Below are positions 1 through 6,741 of a stretch of 6,761 nucleotides of DNA, piece by piece. Origin of the DNA: Desulfuromusa sp. (lineage in GTDB: Bacteria; Desulfobacterota; Desulfuromonadia; Desulfuromonadales; Geopsychrobacteraceae). The number at the start of each line of letters is the position of its first letter. Position 1 is the stretch's first letter. The notes below the pieces were generated by a model. That model ran no database searches, had not been told where the DNA came from, and saw nothing but the letters and a program-made list of their open reading frames with translations. The stretch is taken from assembly GCA_029933365.1 (NCBI GenBank), contig JAOZOH010000140.1, positions 1-6,761 on the forward strand. The letters are read 5' to 3'. The position numbers and the translations under genes are program-made.

Positions 1-166
1 GTATATCCTCTGTCACTGCGAAAAATAGCCCGTGCCCGGCCACTTGGGATCAATAGTCGGTCGTTCTAAAGACATTAACCGTGTGATTTCACTGAATTAA
101 TTGCTAAAATATGCTATATTGTTTTGCAAGAAAAGTATCAATAAACCCCTATTTTCTGGCAAAACT
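1..166. other. Left flank of IS remnant, no gene assigned
   Basis: No complete gene is visible. On the minus strand a short open stretch (96 down to 13) ends in TGA and reads FSEITRLMSLERPTIDPKWP followed by GTGYFSQ. It looks protein-like (rich in P, W and G) and could be the last codons of a gene cut off by the insertion, but a stop lies just upstream and it is too short to name. AT-rich sequence at about 95-150 just before the transposase codons probably includes the left end of the insertion sequence and its promoter, but I could not identify terminal inverted repeats or a target duplication. Confidence 0.3.
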
Positions 167-445
167 ATGCGACCAAAGAAACCCCAAAAATAGCCTCAGG
201 ATCAACTATTTCAGATCCGCTTGGATGTTGTTTGTGACCCAGCGAACTCCTTAGTCAAATTAGCAGATCGGATTGACTGGGACAAACTGGATGATCAGTT
301 TGCGGTTCTCTACTCCGCAGAAGGTCGACCCGCCATTGCAACCCGAATGATGGTTGGTTTGACACTGCTACAGAGTCCGTACAGCTTAAGCGAAGATGAC
401 GTGGTTAATCGCTGGCCTGAAAATCCCTACTGGCAATACTTGAAA
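167..445 (+). pseudogene. IS5-family transposase, N-terminal remnant
   Basis: The ATG at 167 opens MRPKKPQK, then an in-frame TAG at 191-193, then PQDQLFQIRLDVV and a long open frame. The later part (LVKLADRIDWDKLDDQF, LYSAEGRPAIATRMMVGL, LSEDDVVNRW, NPYWQY) matches the N-terminal DUF772/InsH-type domain of IS5-family transposases as I know it, including the family's typical MRPKK-like start. The open frame can be restarted from a TTG at 221, but there is no ribosome site there. The similarity stops at about the YWQY motif. The DDE catalytic domain, roughly 250 further residues in this family, is absent and is replaced in frame by unrelated sequence. Amber codon plus loss of the catalytic domain make this a dead gene. 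The family call is confident; the exact junction (about 440-446) is approximate. Confidence 0.85.
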
Positions 446-653
446 TACACTTGGGAATCAGCTTGGCATGAAGTGATTACTTGCATATTGCTCAAACTTC
501 AAGGACTGCTAGGCCAACGCCCTGATGGCAGCTATCGGCTACAACCTTCGCTTGATCCTGAGGGTATTGAGTATCTTGTGCCAAATTTTAAAAGAGTTGT
601 TTGCTGACCTGATGAACGATAACCATCAGACCGATAATCTAATACTGGCTTAG
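446..653 (+). pseudogene. C-terminal remnant of an unrecognised gene, frameshifted
   Basis: Directly after the transposase remnant the same frame continues with YTWESAWHEVITCILLKL, then GLLGQRPDGSYRL and SLDPEGIEYL, and ends at a TGA at 605-607. Shifting by one base near 576-578 gives a more protein-like ending: after EYL it reads CQILKELFADLMNDNHQ and TDNLILA, with a TAG at 651-653. Removing one base (for example the G at 578) joins the two frames into EYLCQILKELFADL. I therefore read 446-653 as the tail of a former gene with a single-base insertion, truncated at its 5' side by the event that left the IS fragment. It does not resemble the DDE part of an IS5 transposase. I do not recognise the family. 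The short helix-turn-strand pattern around LLGQRPDGSYRL could fit a winged-helix region, but that is a guess. Confidence 0.45.
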
Positions 654-899
654 CCTGAAATGTGGGCTTTTAACCGATCGACTCAATAATGGGTTGGCCT
701 ATACCCCCAACAGCTGTTGCTGCATCCGTGCGGTACGCGGAAGCCTAACCACGAGAAAGTTTTTTAAAACTTACTACTTTTGCAAATGAGGCCAGACCGA
801 TCCGAAATCCACTTTCATAAGTGAAATCCTGATTTTTGAAATGCCGAATATGTACAATTTGTCCCTAGATGAAGCAAGACCACATTCTAGGACAACATG
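654..899. other. Intergenic region without a gene
   Basis: No convincing reading frame is present on either strand. Short inverted repeats include CTGATG/CATCAG at 609-614/624-629 (at the end of the pseudogene), TCCGTG/CGCGGA around 725-742, AAGTTTT/AAAACTT at about 757-772, and CACTT/AAGTG near 812-826. None has the form of a clear terminator or a known RNA. The right end of the decayed insertion sequence may lie here but could not be located. Confidence 0.4.
859..895. repeat. 10-bp inverted repeat with one-base bulge
   Basis: TTGTCC-C-TAGA (859-869) is the reverse complement of TCTAGGACAA (886-895) apart from one unpaired C, with a 16-base loop. There is no T-tract on either side, so it is not an intrinsic terminator. 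It sits just downstream of the kinase terminator on the minus strand and could be an operator, a mobile-element end or chance. Confidence 0.5.
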
Positions 900-942
900 A
901 AAAAACAGCCCAACTATTTAAAATCAGGTTGAGCCGTTTTTG
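900..942 (-). terminator. Intrinsic terminator of the kinase transcription unit
   Basis: On the minus strand, ACGGCTCAAC (937-928) pairs with GTTGGGCTGT (914-905), a 10-bp stem with two G-U pairs and a 13-base loop. It is extended by A-T pairs and followed by a run of six T (905-900). It lies 27 bases past the TGA of the histidine kinase, as expected for the end of this leftward unit. The flanking A-run could also make it work weakly in the other direction. Confidence 0.8.
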
Positions 943-968
943 TCTTGTGGTTGTTGTTTTTAGTCCAA

Positions 969-3900
969 TCAGTTTTTGCCATCATCCAGAACCTGCCGAA
1001 TTATTTGTAGTAATGTTGGTACCTCCAATGGTTTCAGGCAGAACGCACTTATGCCCAGCTGCTTGGCTTCCTCTTCGTCAATTTTTGTAGAATATCCGGT
1101 ACAGAGGATGGTTGCCAGGTCGGGTCTGATAGCGAGTAGCTTCTTGATCAACTCCTTACCACTGAGATCGGGCATGGTTTGGTCAGAGATCACCAGATCA
1201 AAGTAATCAGGATTGGACTCGAACAGTTTCAAGGATTTGATGCTGCTGCTCATTGTGCTGACCTCATAGCCATGCTCCCTGAGCATTTGACTCAATGTAT
1301 CGGCCAGCACTTCTTCATCATCGAGGAATAGGATCTTTTCGGTTCCTGTAGGTAGAGGGGCAATGGTCTGATCGCGTTCTTCCCCTCGTCTTTCGGAAAC
1401 AGGAAAATAAAGTTCAAAGGTGGTTCCTAGATCAAGTTCACTTACAACTTTTATCAAGCCATTATGCTGATCAACAATTCCCTGCACAGTTGCCAGCCCC
1501 ATCCCAGTCCCTACGCCGACTTCCTTGGTGGTAAAAAATGGATCAAAAATCTTCTTCCGGGTTTTTTCTGTCATGCCTGAGCCGGTATCCTGAACACTGA
1601 TTTTTGCATAAATCCCTGCGGAACAAGAGTATTGATGAGGGATATCTTTTTGTTTCAATTCAACGACTTCAAGAGAGATGGTCAAGTCACCACATTCGTC
1701 CATGGCGTGGATAGCATTATTGGCCAGGTTGATCAGTACTTCCTGAAGTTGGGAAGCATCGGCGTTGACAGTAACATCAGAACTATGGGTCTGTTGCAGA
1801 TTGACTGTACTGGGGAGGGTGGAGCGGAGTAGGTTGACAGTCTCGTTGATAATCGAGGGTAAAAGGACAGGAACTTTTTCATGTTCGGTATTCCGACTGT
1901 AGGTTTGAATTTGTTGTATCAAGTCACGGGCTCTTATGGCTGCTGTTTTTATATTTTTTAGTAACTTCAGGAAATCGGTGCCCTGTACTTGTTTTAACTG
2001 TGCCAGCTCAACATTGCCAAGAATGATAGCCAATACATTGTTGAAGTTGTGAGCCATCCCCCCTGCCATAACGCCAATCGCCTCCATTTTGTGTTTCTGG
2101 TGGAGTTGGGTTTCAAGCTCAAGGCGATTTTTCTCAGCTTCCTTCCGCTCGGTAATATCCAATGCGGTAAAAGTAACCCCTTGGGATAGGTCTTGTAGAT
2201 CAAGTGGGGTTGAGCTGAGCAAAACATCAATCAAAGTACCGTCTTTTTTCTGCAGAACTGTTTCAACAGTACCAGTTCCTCTTTCTTGAATCTGTTTATA
2301 TTTTTCCTTGCCGACCCATTCAAATTCAGCATCGCTTGGATAAACCATCCTTGAGTCACTTCCAACCAACTCCGCTTCAGAGTAACCAACCATCTTGGCA
2401 AAACGGTCATTAGCAAATTTGATTTTGCGATCTACCACAACCCCAATTCCCGTTGGGGCAGCCCTAAAAATACTGCTTAACTTGTTAAGACCATCCTGCA
2501 AATCTATTTCGGTCTGTTTCCGTACCGCAATATCCCGTAGCGCAGAAACCTGGAAAGAGTCTTTTTCTCCAGAGATGTCCCGTGATTCGATTTCTACTGG
2601 AAAAAAGGTACCATCTTTTTTCCTGCCAATAACCTCATAGGGACCTGCAATAGTCTTGACAAAATTTTCCTTTACTAGAGGTCGATACTCACACGGAACC
2701 AATAACTCGATCATATCCTGTCCAGTCAGTTCCTCCCTTGAATAGCCAAACATTTTAGCAAGCGACTCATTTGCATCAATCGCTATCCCTTTATTGTGAA
2801 TCAAGATCCCTTCGTAGGTGACGCTTGCAAGTCTCTTAAATCGTTCTTCGCTCTTTTTAAGTGATTCCTCGGCTTGTTTGCGTTCAGTGATGTCACGATT
2901 ATTACCACGTCTGCCGACATAATCACCCTGATCATTGTAAACTGGGATACAACTATGTACCAGCCAACGATCTTCTCCATTCTTGGTTGTAATAGGAAGC
3001 TCCATAGAAAAGTGAGATATTCCATCATCACAAAAATGGTTTTGTAATTTTTCTGCATATCCTGGTTTAACAATGTCACACAACAGGTTAGAGTTGCCCA
3101 TGAACTCTTCAACCTTGTAACCGGTTAACCTTTCACATGCCGGAGAGACGTAGAGATATTCCCCGTTTGACCCCCTCCAGTATTCCCAGTCGTGGGTGTG
3201 GTTGGCGAGTAATTTGAATTTATTCTCGCTGTCTCGCAAGGCTTTTTCTGCCTGTATACGCTCAGTGATATCCTGCCCAATACAAAGGACCCCGATGACA
3301 TTTCCATCGATATCTGTCAGAGTTTTATTAAACCACTCAACCTGAATTTCTTGTCTATTTTTTGCCAAAATAGGATTGATTTGTCCATTGACTTCGATAT
3401 TGGCAATAGATTTTTTAAATAAGGCACGCAGTTCAGAATGGTCATCCTTTGGTAGGAATGTATCGAACCAATCCTTACCCTCGACCTCGGGTTGTTTGTA
3501 CCCGGTAATTGCTTCCATGTAGGGGTTGATTTGTGCAATTCGCCCTTCGGTATCCAACACCAATACGATGCTTTGTGCGGTATCGATAAGGCTCTTGGAA
3601 AAATCCCGCTCTTTGCGCAGTAATTCTTCCTCCGCTTTGTGATGAGAAATATCAACATGTAACCCGATAAAGCGAGTCGGCTTACCATCTGGATCACGTT
3701 CAGTGATTTCACCTCGCCCGAGAATCCACATCCAGTCACCACTTTTGGTCTTGAATCTGAACTCAACTGCAAAGGTTTCTATTTCACCAGAAAAATATTG
3801 CCGAGTCACCTCTTCAGCTGAAGCAACATCTTCAGGGTGAGTACGCTTTTTCCACTCATCGTAATGGTGTGGAAACTCATATGGTTCGTATCCAGCAATC

Positions 3901-4019
3901 AGATAATAATTGGGACCAAAATAGATCTTACCTTCTGCAATATTCCAATCCCAAAAACCTGATTTTGCTCCTTTAAGAGCCAGAGAAAGGCGGAGGGCTT
4001 GTTGTTCAAAAGTAGGCAT
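969..4019 (-). CDS. Multi-PAS hybrid sensor histidine kinase with receiver domain
   Basis: This is a 1016-residue cytoplasmic hybrid kinase with no signal peptide or membrane segment. Five PAS domains lie in series, each ending in the usual PAC-like DIT/DIS signature: about 8-130 (HVDIS), 136-255 (GQDITER), 262-381 (NRDITER), 385-502 (LRDIAVR) and 506-626 (ALDITER). The dimerisation/phosphoacceptor domain follows ([12 protein letters not shown], His657). The HATPase domain has its N box (NLANNA, Asn768), G1 (DTGSGM, Asp811), F box (FDPFFTTK, 825-832) and G2 (GVGTGMGL, 835-842). The C-terminal receiver (about 895-1012) keeps Asp900/Asp901, phosphoacceptor Asp946, Thr974 and Lys996. All catalytic boxes look intact. 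The residue after the phosphoacceptor His is Asn, where Asp or Glu is more usual. There is no DNA-binding or GGDEF output, so a phosphotransfer protein or response regulator must be encoded elsewhere. The start ATG at 4019 has a GGAG (4032-4029) 9 bases upstream. The gene is third in the riboswitch-led unit, 102 bp after the FapA gene, and is closed by the terminator at 900-942. The signal sensed is unknown. Confidence 0.93.
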   Translation of the reverse strand: MPTFEQQALRLSLALKGAKSGFWDWNIAEGKIYFGPNYYLIAGYEPYEFPHHYDEWKKRTHPEDVASAEEVTRQYFSGEIETFAVEFRFKTKSGDWMWILGRGEITERDPDGKPTRFIGLHVDISHHKAEEELLRKERDFSKSLIDTAQSIVLVLDTEGRIAQINPYMEAITGYKQPEVEGKDWFDTFLPKDDHSELRALFKKSIANIEVNGQINPILAKNRQEIQVEWFNKTLTDIDGNVIGVLCIGQDITERIQAEKALRDSENKFKLLANHTHDWEYWRGSNGEYLYVSPACERLTGYKVEEFMGNSNLLCDIVKPGYAEKLQNHFCDDGISHFSMELPITTKNGEDRWLVHSCIPVYNDQGDYVGRRGNNRDITERKQAEESLKKSEERFKRLASVTYEGILIHNKGIAIDANESLAKMFGYSREELTGQDMIELLVPCEYRPLVKENFVKTIAGPYEVIGRKKDGTFFPVEIESRDISGEKDSFQVSALRDIAVRKQTEIDLQDGLNKLSSIFRAAPTGIGVVVDRKIKFANDRFAKMVGYSEAELVGSDSRMVYPSDAEFEWVGKEKYKQIQERGTGTVETVLQKKDGTLIDVLLSSTPLDLQDLSQGVTFTALDITERKEAEKNRLELETQLHQKHKMEAIGVMAGGMAHNFNNVLAIILGNVELAQLKQVQGTDFLKLLKNIKTAAIRARDLIQQIQTYSRNTEHEKVPVLLPSIINETVNLLRSTLPSTVNLQQTHSSDVTVNADASQLQEVLINLANNAIHAMDECGDLTISLEVVELKQKDIPHQYSCSAGIYAKISVQDTGSGMTEKTRKKIFDPFFTTKEVGVGTGMGLATVQGIVDQHNGLIKVVSELDLGTTFELYFPVSERRGEERDQTIAPLPTGTEKILFLDDEEVLADTLSQMLREHGYEVSTMSSSIKSLKLFESNPDYFDLVISDQTMPDLSGKELIKKLLAIRPDLATILCTGYSTKIDEEEAKQLGISAFCLKPLEVPTLLQIIRQVLDDGKN

Positions 4020-4047
4020 AGGTAAAAACTCCAGAGTAATAGATTAA

Positions 4048-4074
4048 ACCGTGTGTGATGACAGGTAACACGGT
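4048..4074 (-). repeat. 7-bp inverted repeat between fapA-like gene and kinase
   Basis: ACCGTGT (4048-4054) and ACACGGT (4068-4074) form a perfect 7-bp stem with a 13-base loop. It lies in the 102-bp gap, about 30 bases before the kinase start. On the minus strand only TTTAATC follows, so it is at best a weak attenuator; an operator or RNA-processing hairpin is equally possible. A related string, TTAACCGTGTGAT, occurs once near 76-87 without its partner arm. Confidence 0.45.
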
Positions 4075-4121
4075 ATGTAGTTCGCAGGTAGTGCTACTTA
4101 AAGTTACGTTGATCAGAGTAT

Positions 4122-5606
4122 TTAGTTTTTTTCGACATTCCCCTTTAGGGGTGAATAGGTGGGGTAATGGAGTCCCCCCAGTTGGGGATTTTCGATAATT
4201 GAAACTGGCCCTAAAATCTCTGTCGCTATTTCTTCACTGGTCTCGCCAAGTTTGATAGTAACACCTTCTTTCAGAGCTCCCAATACGTTTATTTTTGGAT
4301 TTGCTGTCGGATGTTCATCGACTGCAAAGGTGAGCAACTCATCGGCCACTTCTTCTCGGTCTGCGTCTAGATTGACCTGCCTCTGGGTGAGTATTCCAAT
4401 CCGTAATTCGATTGCTTCCCGGAGCGCTTTGCGTTGAATAGTGAGGGGCTTCTTGTTCAGGGTCGTCAGGCTTGTACCTATTCTTTTGATTTGATCGACC
4501 AGGCTCTTTAGTCGACTGCGCAGATATTGGAGTTGATCTGTTTCGGGGAAATAGACTCCGGAGGTGACGCTGGTTTTTGCTCCGGCACGGGCACCAAGAA
4601 TTTTTGCCTCAATTCCTTCGAGTGCAATGAGTTCTCCTCCGGTTACCATCCCTTTGGGGATATTGATGCTGCCGGTTGCTTTTATCACCGAGTTACGGAG
4701 TTCGTGGGAAATATTGACATCACCCCAGCATTCAACTGTGACCTGGTTCAGGTAGCGGACTTGCAGGCTACCCTTACAGATGATTTTACCCGTTCCCATG
4801 CCAGCCATGGTGCCAATCGTTACCGGGCCACCAGAGTTGATTTGGCAGACACCCACGGCACCAGTGATGCTGATCCCTTTAGTTGCGGTGATGTTGAAAT
4901 CGTCCAGGACATCCCCTTTAATATTGACAAAGCCATTGAAAGTGATATGGCCGATGTTCAAATCGACATTACCATTGACGACAAATTCTTCGGCAATAGA
5001 GATGACGTTATTTTCAAATATGGTCCGTCCTGCCTGTTCTGCTATGGCTTGAGTTCCGTCATCACTGATTCGGACTCCAGCGCCGGCGATAACCCCGTTG
5101 GGCGTGCCAAGTTTCGGAGGAACAATCTCGCCGGTTATGGTTTCCCCTGGCGTTCCTTCTGTCGGTAGGTAGATATTGCCAATTTGTTGCCCCGGTTCAA
5201 CATTGGAAAAACTCTGCACCGATTTAAAATCGACCCGACCAGAGGCATCTACCAGCAGATCGGTTTTCTCTTTTCCGGTTGCGACAATCAGTTCAAACCA
5301 GCCATCCTCGCCATGTGTCGGTCTAGATCCTGAGGCGAGGAGAAAATTTTCCGGATTCTCACCCTGTGCGGCTTCAGAGCAGAATATAGCTACCTGCTCA
5401 AGGTCAATGGCTTTGGTTATTTCGTGTTTGCGTAATATCGAAATAAGCTCAGTCGGTGAGATACTGTTATCTGCATCATCGACGCTGATAGTGGCACGGC
5501 ATTCCAGCCCACTGTTATGTGCTTCAAGACTTAATCGGTAAGCATCGTTGACATACTCCCCAATCTTCTTGATACCGATATTAACGGCCTGACTGGCTGT
5601 AGTCAT
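4122..5606 (-). CDS. FapA/DUF342 family protein
   Basis: This 494-residue protein belongs to the FapA/DUF342 family (polymer-forming, right-handed beta-helix-like). After a weakly conserved N-terminus, residues about 100-175 give the family's typical domain (DGWFELIV, LLVDASGRVDF, VEPGQQIG, EGTPGETITGE). Residues about 178-350 hold the repeated short-strand core (GNVDLNIGHITFNGFVNIKG, GDVNI, ATGSINI, GGELIALEGIEAKILGA). Residues about 355-425 are charged and helical, likely a coiled coil, and a short beta-rich tail follows. Length and order fit full-length members. No membrane segment is seen. In Vibrio vulnificus, FapA has been linked to polar flagellar assembly, but most DUF342 proteins are uncharacterised and no flagellar gene is in this window, so a flagellar role here is unproven. 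The start ATG at 5606 has AGAGG four bases upstream. It is 90 bp after the 132-residue gene and 102 bp before the kinase, all on the same strand, suggesting shared control by the c-di-GMP riboswitch upstream. Confidence 0.88.
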   Translation of the reverse strand: MTTASQAVNIGIKKIGEYVNDAYRLSLEAHNSGLECRATISVDDADNSISPTELISILRKHEITKAIDLEQVAIFCSEAAQGENPENFLLASGSRPTHGEDGWFELIVATGKEKTDLLVDASGRVDFKSVQSFSNVEPGQQIGNIYLPTEGTPGETITGEIVPPKLGTPNGVIAGAGVRISDDGTQAIAEQAGRTIFENNVISIAEEFVVNGNVDLNIGHITFNGFVNIKGDVLDDFNITATKGISITGAVGVCQINSGGPVTIGTMAGMGTGKIICKGSLQVRYLNQVTVECWGDVNISHELRNSVIKATGSINIPKGMVTGGELIALEGIEAKILGARAGAKTSVTSGVYFPETDQLQYLRSRLKSLVDQIKRIGTSLTTLNKKPLTIQRKALREAIELRIGILTQRQVNLDADREEVADELLTFAVDEHPTANPKINVLGALKEGVTIKLGETSEEIATEILGPVSIIENPQLGGLHYPTYSPLKGNVEKN

Positions 5607-5696
5607 GTTTCCTCTGACAAGCAGTCCGCCCTGGGGCTTACATGGACGGGACGGTGTTTATTCCAACTCAAACGTTCATTCGTATCCACAGGATTG

Positions 5697-6095
5697 TTAT
5701 ACAAGAATATCGCTTGAAGCCAAACGAGCCTGTGCCATCAACCCGCTGATTGTTGTCATCGTTTCCTTTGAGGATAGAACCTTGCCAAGATTTTTCTCGA
5801 ACTCTTCCTGATCTTGACTTTTATATTCACTGGTTCCTTGCTCATCATATAAATTTGCAGGATAAAGCTTGAAGTCGTGGGTCAAACGGAAAATGCGCTG
5901 CTTATGGTTCATGGAGGGGAAAACAATGTAGATATCGTAATTGAATATGGTACCACTATGCTTCCGCTCAATTTTTAGTTCTAACGCCCCCTTGCTCATT
6001 TCCCCCAAAAACTTCCCTTGCTCTTCAATAATTTCATGAGGTGGTCGAACCTCAGCCATGTCATCAATGTCGCCCCACATATTTTTTACGGTCAT
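5697..6095 (-). CDS. Uncharacterised 132-residue protein under c-di-GMP riboswitch control
   Basis: This is the first gene after the riboswitch. The start ATG (6095) is preceded by GGAGG (6107-6103) with 7 bases of spacing, a strong site that fixes the start. The product is small, acidic to neutral and soluble, with no signal peptide or membrane helix. Residues about 18-35 (PPHEIIEEQGKFLGEMSKG) look like an amphipathic helix. Residues about 37-85 (LELKIER, FNYDIYIVFPSM, RIFRLTHDFKLYPANLY) look like a beta-sheet. Residues about 96-128 (QEEFEKNLGKVLSSKETMTT, ISGLMAQA) look helical. The order P..I..EQ..LG, then an IVFP/H.F.LYP sheet, then EEF...L..vLSS and a final SLMAQ-like helix resembles a set of small hypothetical proteins I have seen in many bacteria, but I know no function or family name. 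It lacks the RxxxR and D/NxSxxG motifs of PilZ domains, so nothing suggests that it binds c-di-GMP itself. Confidence 0.85.
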   Translation of the reverse strand: MTVKNMWGDIDDMAEVRPPHEIIEEQGKFLGEMSKGALELKIERKHSGTIFNYDIYIVFPSMNHKQRIFRLTHDFKLYPANLYDEQGTSEYKSQDQEEFEKNLGKVLSSKETMTTISGLMAQARLASSDILV

Positions 6096-6135
6096 TTTTT
6101 AACCTCCGATCTTTGTTGTGCAACGGTTAAGAAAT

Positions 6136-6170
6136 AAAAAAGCCCCACTTCACACCGAAGAGGGGCTTTT
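6136..6170 (-). terminator. Riboswitch expression-platform terminator
   Basis: On the minus strand, AAAAGCCCCTCTTC (6170-6157) pairs with GAAGTGGGGCTTTT (6151-6138), 13 of 14 positions, with a 5-base loop. The run of six T ends at 6136. It starts 8 bases after the aptamer and ends about 29 bases before the ribosome site of the downstream gene, so it terminates transcription ahead of the coding region unless prevented. Its 5' arm plus loop (TCTTCGGT, 6161-6154) is complementary to the aptamer's 3' edge. Confidence 0.92.
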
Positions 6171-6173
6171 GAA

Positions 6174-6256
6174 CTAATTCTTCGGTAACCCGGCTATCCT
6201 CGAAGGACCCGTGGCTTTGCGTCTCCGGATTACTCCGGGTTTGCTATTATCGGAAA
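6174..6256 (-). promoter_or_regulatory. Cyclic di-GMP-I (GEMM-I) riboswitch aptamer
   Basis: Read on the minus strand, the GEMM-I hallmarks appear in order. GCAAACC (6244-6238) is followed by a hairpin CCGGA-GTAA-TCCGG (6238-6225) whose loop is a GNRA tetraloop. Then come GACGCAAAGCC (6223-6213), a second arm ACGGGTCC...GGATAGCCGGG (6212-6189) with a short loop, and GGGTTACCG (6191-6183). By alignment with the Vibrio Vc2 structure, the three ligand-contact positions are G at 6244 (G20), A at 6217 (A47) and C at 6185 (C92). G at the G20 position is the c-di-GMP-selective state; A there marks the cGAMP-sensing GEMM-Ib variants known in Geobacter. The P1 helix is weak. The adjacent terminator points to transcriptional control of the 132-residue gene and what follows it. 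Outer boundaries are approximate. Confidence 0.93.
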
Positions 6257-6389
6257 CATTTATTTTTTCTAAGTTTGATCGTTGTCTGAAATAAAATCAA
6301 GGAAATTAATAAAAAAAGAAATTTGCTCCTACGCCTTGCAACTAAAAGGGAAAATACTTTTATAAATATCCAGTAACGTAGCTCTATTG

Positions 6390-6419
6390 TTGATCACGCC
6401 ATTCTCAAATCTTTGTAAT
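6390..6419 (+). promoter_or_regulatory. Possible sigma70-type promoter
   Basis: TTGATC (6390-6395) and TGTAAT (6414-6419) are separated by 18 bases, matching 4 of 6 and 5 of 6 consensus positions. It points toward the doubtful short ORF at 6469. In such AT-rich DNA a match of this quality can arise by chance. Confidence 0.2.
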
Positions 6420-6468
6420 TTTGAAGGTTTTCGGGGGTAGAAAAACTTTTGTACTCATCCGTTTTTAA

Positions 6469-6672
6469 ATGTTCTATCAAAAGGGGTTCGCATATGTCCT
6501 TAGGACTTTTGAGCGGGATATGCACCAAGTCTCAAGACGTTCAATATTTATAGACGGTGTTGGCAAAAATAGTATGATTTGCAAGGGGGGGATGGTTTTT
6601 TACGAAGGACATTGTGAGGTAGAAAAATCCAGATGGATGGATTTTAAAAGATATGTCGGTAAATGTCGGTAA
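6469..6672 (+). CDS. Doubtful 67-residue hypothetical ORF
   Basis: This is an open frame of 67 codons starting MFYQKGFAYVL and ending FKRYVGKCR, in the AT-rich spacer between the riboswitch and the tRNA. It has no recognisable domain, no membrane segment and no Shine-Dalgarno sequence within 15 bases of the ATG (the nearest G-run, GGGGG, is more than 30 bases upstream). A possible promoter lies at 6390-6419, and the terminator at 6681-6712 would follow it closely, which is the only contextual support. It overlaps a tandem repeat at its 3' end. It may be a small orphan gene, a decayed fragment, or non-coding. Confidence 0.2.
   Translation: MFYQKGFAYVLRTFERDMHQVSRRSIFIDGVGKNSMICKGGMVFYEGHCEVEKSRWMDFKRYVGKCR
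6653..6672 (+). repeat. Perfect 10-bp tandem duplication
   Basis: ATGTCGGTAA occurs twice back to back (6653-6662 and 6663-6672). The second copy supplies the stop codon of the doubtful ORF. It looks like a simple slippage duplication. Confidence 0.7.
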
Positions 6673-6680
6673 AACGCAAC

Positions 6681-6712
6681 AAAAAAGGCCAGTCGAAGCG
6701 ACTGGCCTTTTT
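6681..6712 (-). terminator. Strong intrinsic terminator of the tRNA
   Basis: AAAAAGGCCAGTCG (6682-6695) and CGACTGGCCTTTTT (6699-6712) form a perfect 14-bp stem with a 3-base loop, with T-runs on both strands. It lies 30 bases past the CCA end of the leftward tRNA and is most simply its terminator. Because it is symmetrical, it could also stop any rightward transcript from the spacer. Confidence 0.88.
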
Positions 6713-6741
6713 CTATAACTACCTGATATTATTTGTAAAAA

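Noticed and set aside
650..760. Possible structured RNA or integron attC-like site (GCCTAAC with nearby hairpin)
   Set aside because: No matching GTTAGGC-type partner in the right arrangement and no known RNA core motif.
869..1090. 73-codon plus-strand open frame
   Set aside because: It runs through the kinase terminator hairpin and antisense into the receiver domain; no motif or ribosome site.
3317..3772. 151-codon minus-strand open frame
   Set aside because: Out-of-frame shadow inside the kinase's first two PAS domains; the kinase frame carries the conserved motifs.
4527..5168. 213-codon plus-strand open frame
   Set aside because: It lies wholly antisense within the FapA/DUF342 gene, has no domain and no ribosome site. 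The minus-strand gene explains the sequence.
5176..5541. 121-codon plus-strand open frame
   Set aside because: Antisense to the N-terminal half of the FapA/DUF342 gene, with low-complexity composition; a shadow frame.
6244..6252. CCGATAA resembling a flagellar sigma28 -10 element
   Set aside because: It lies at the 5' edge of the aptamer, so transcription from it would lose part of the riboswitch, and there is no TAAAG-like -35 at the right distance.
6174..6256. cGAMP-specific GEMM-Ib riboswitch
   Set aside because: The base before CAAACC is G (6244), not the A that marks cGAMP-selective variants, though promiscuous binding cannot be excluded.
6272..6300. Minus-strand promoter for the riboswitch: TTGATT (6300-6295) with CAAACT (6277-6272), 17-base spacing
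   Set aside because: The position would give a start just before the aptamer, but the -10 matches only 3 of 6 positions, too weak to annotate.
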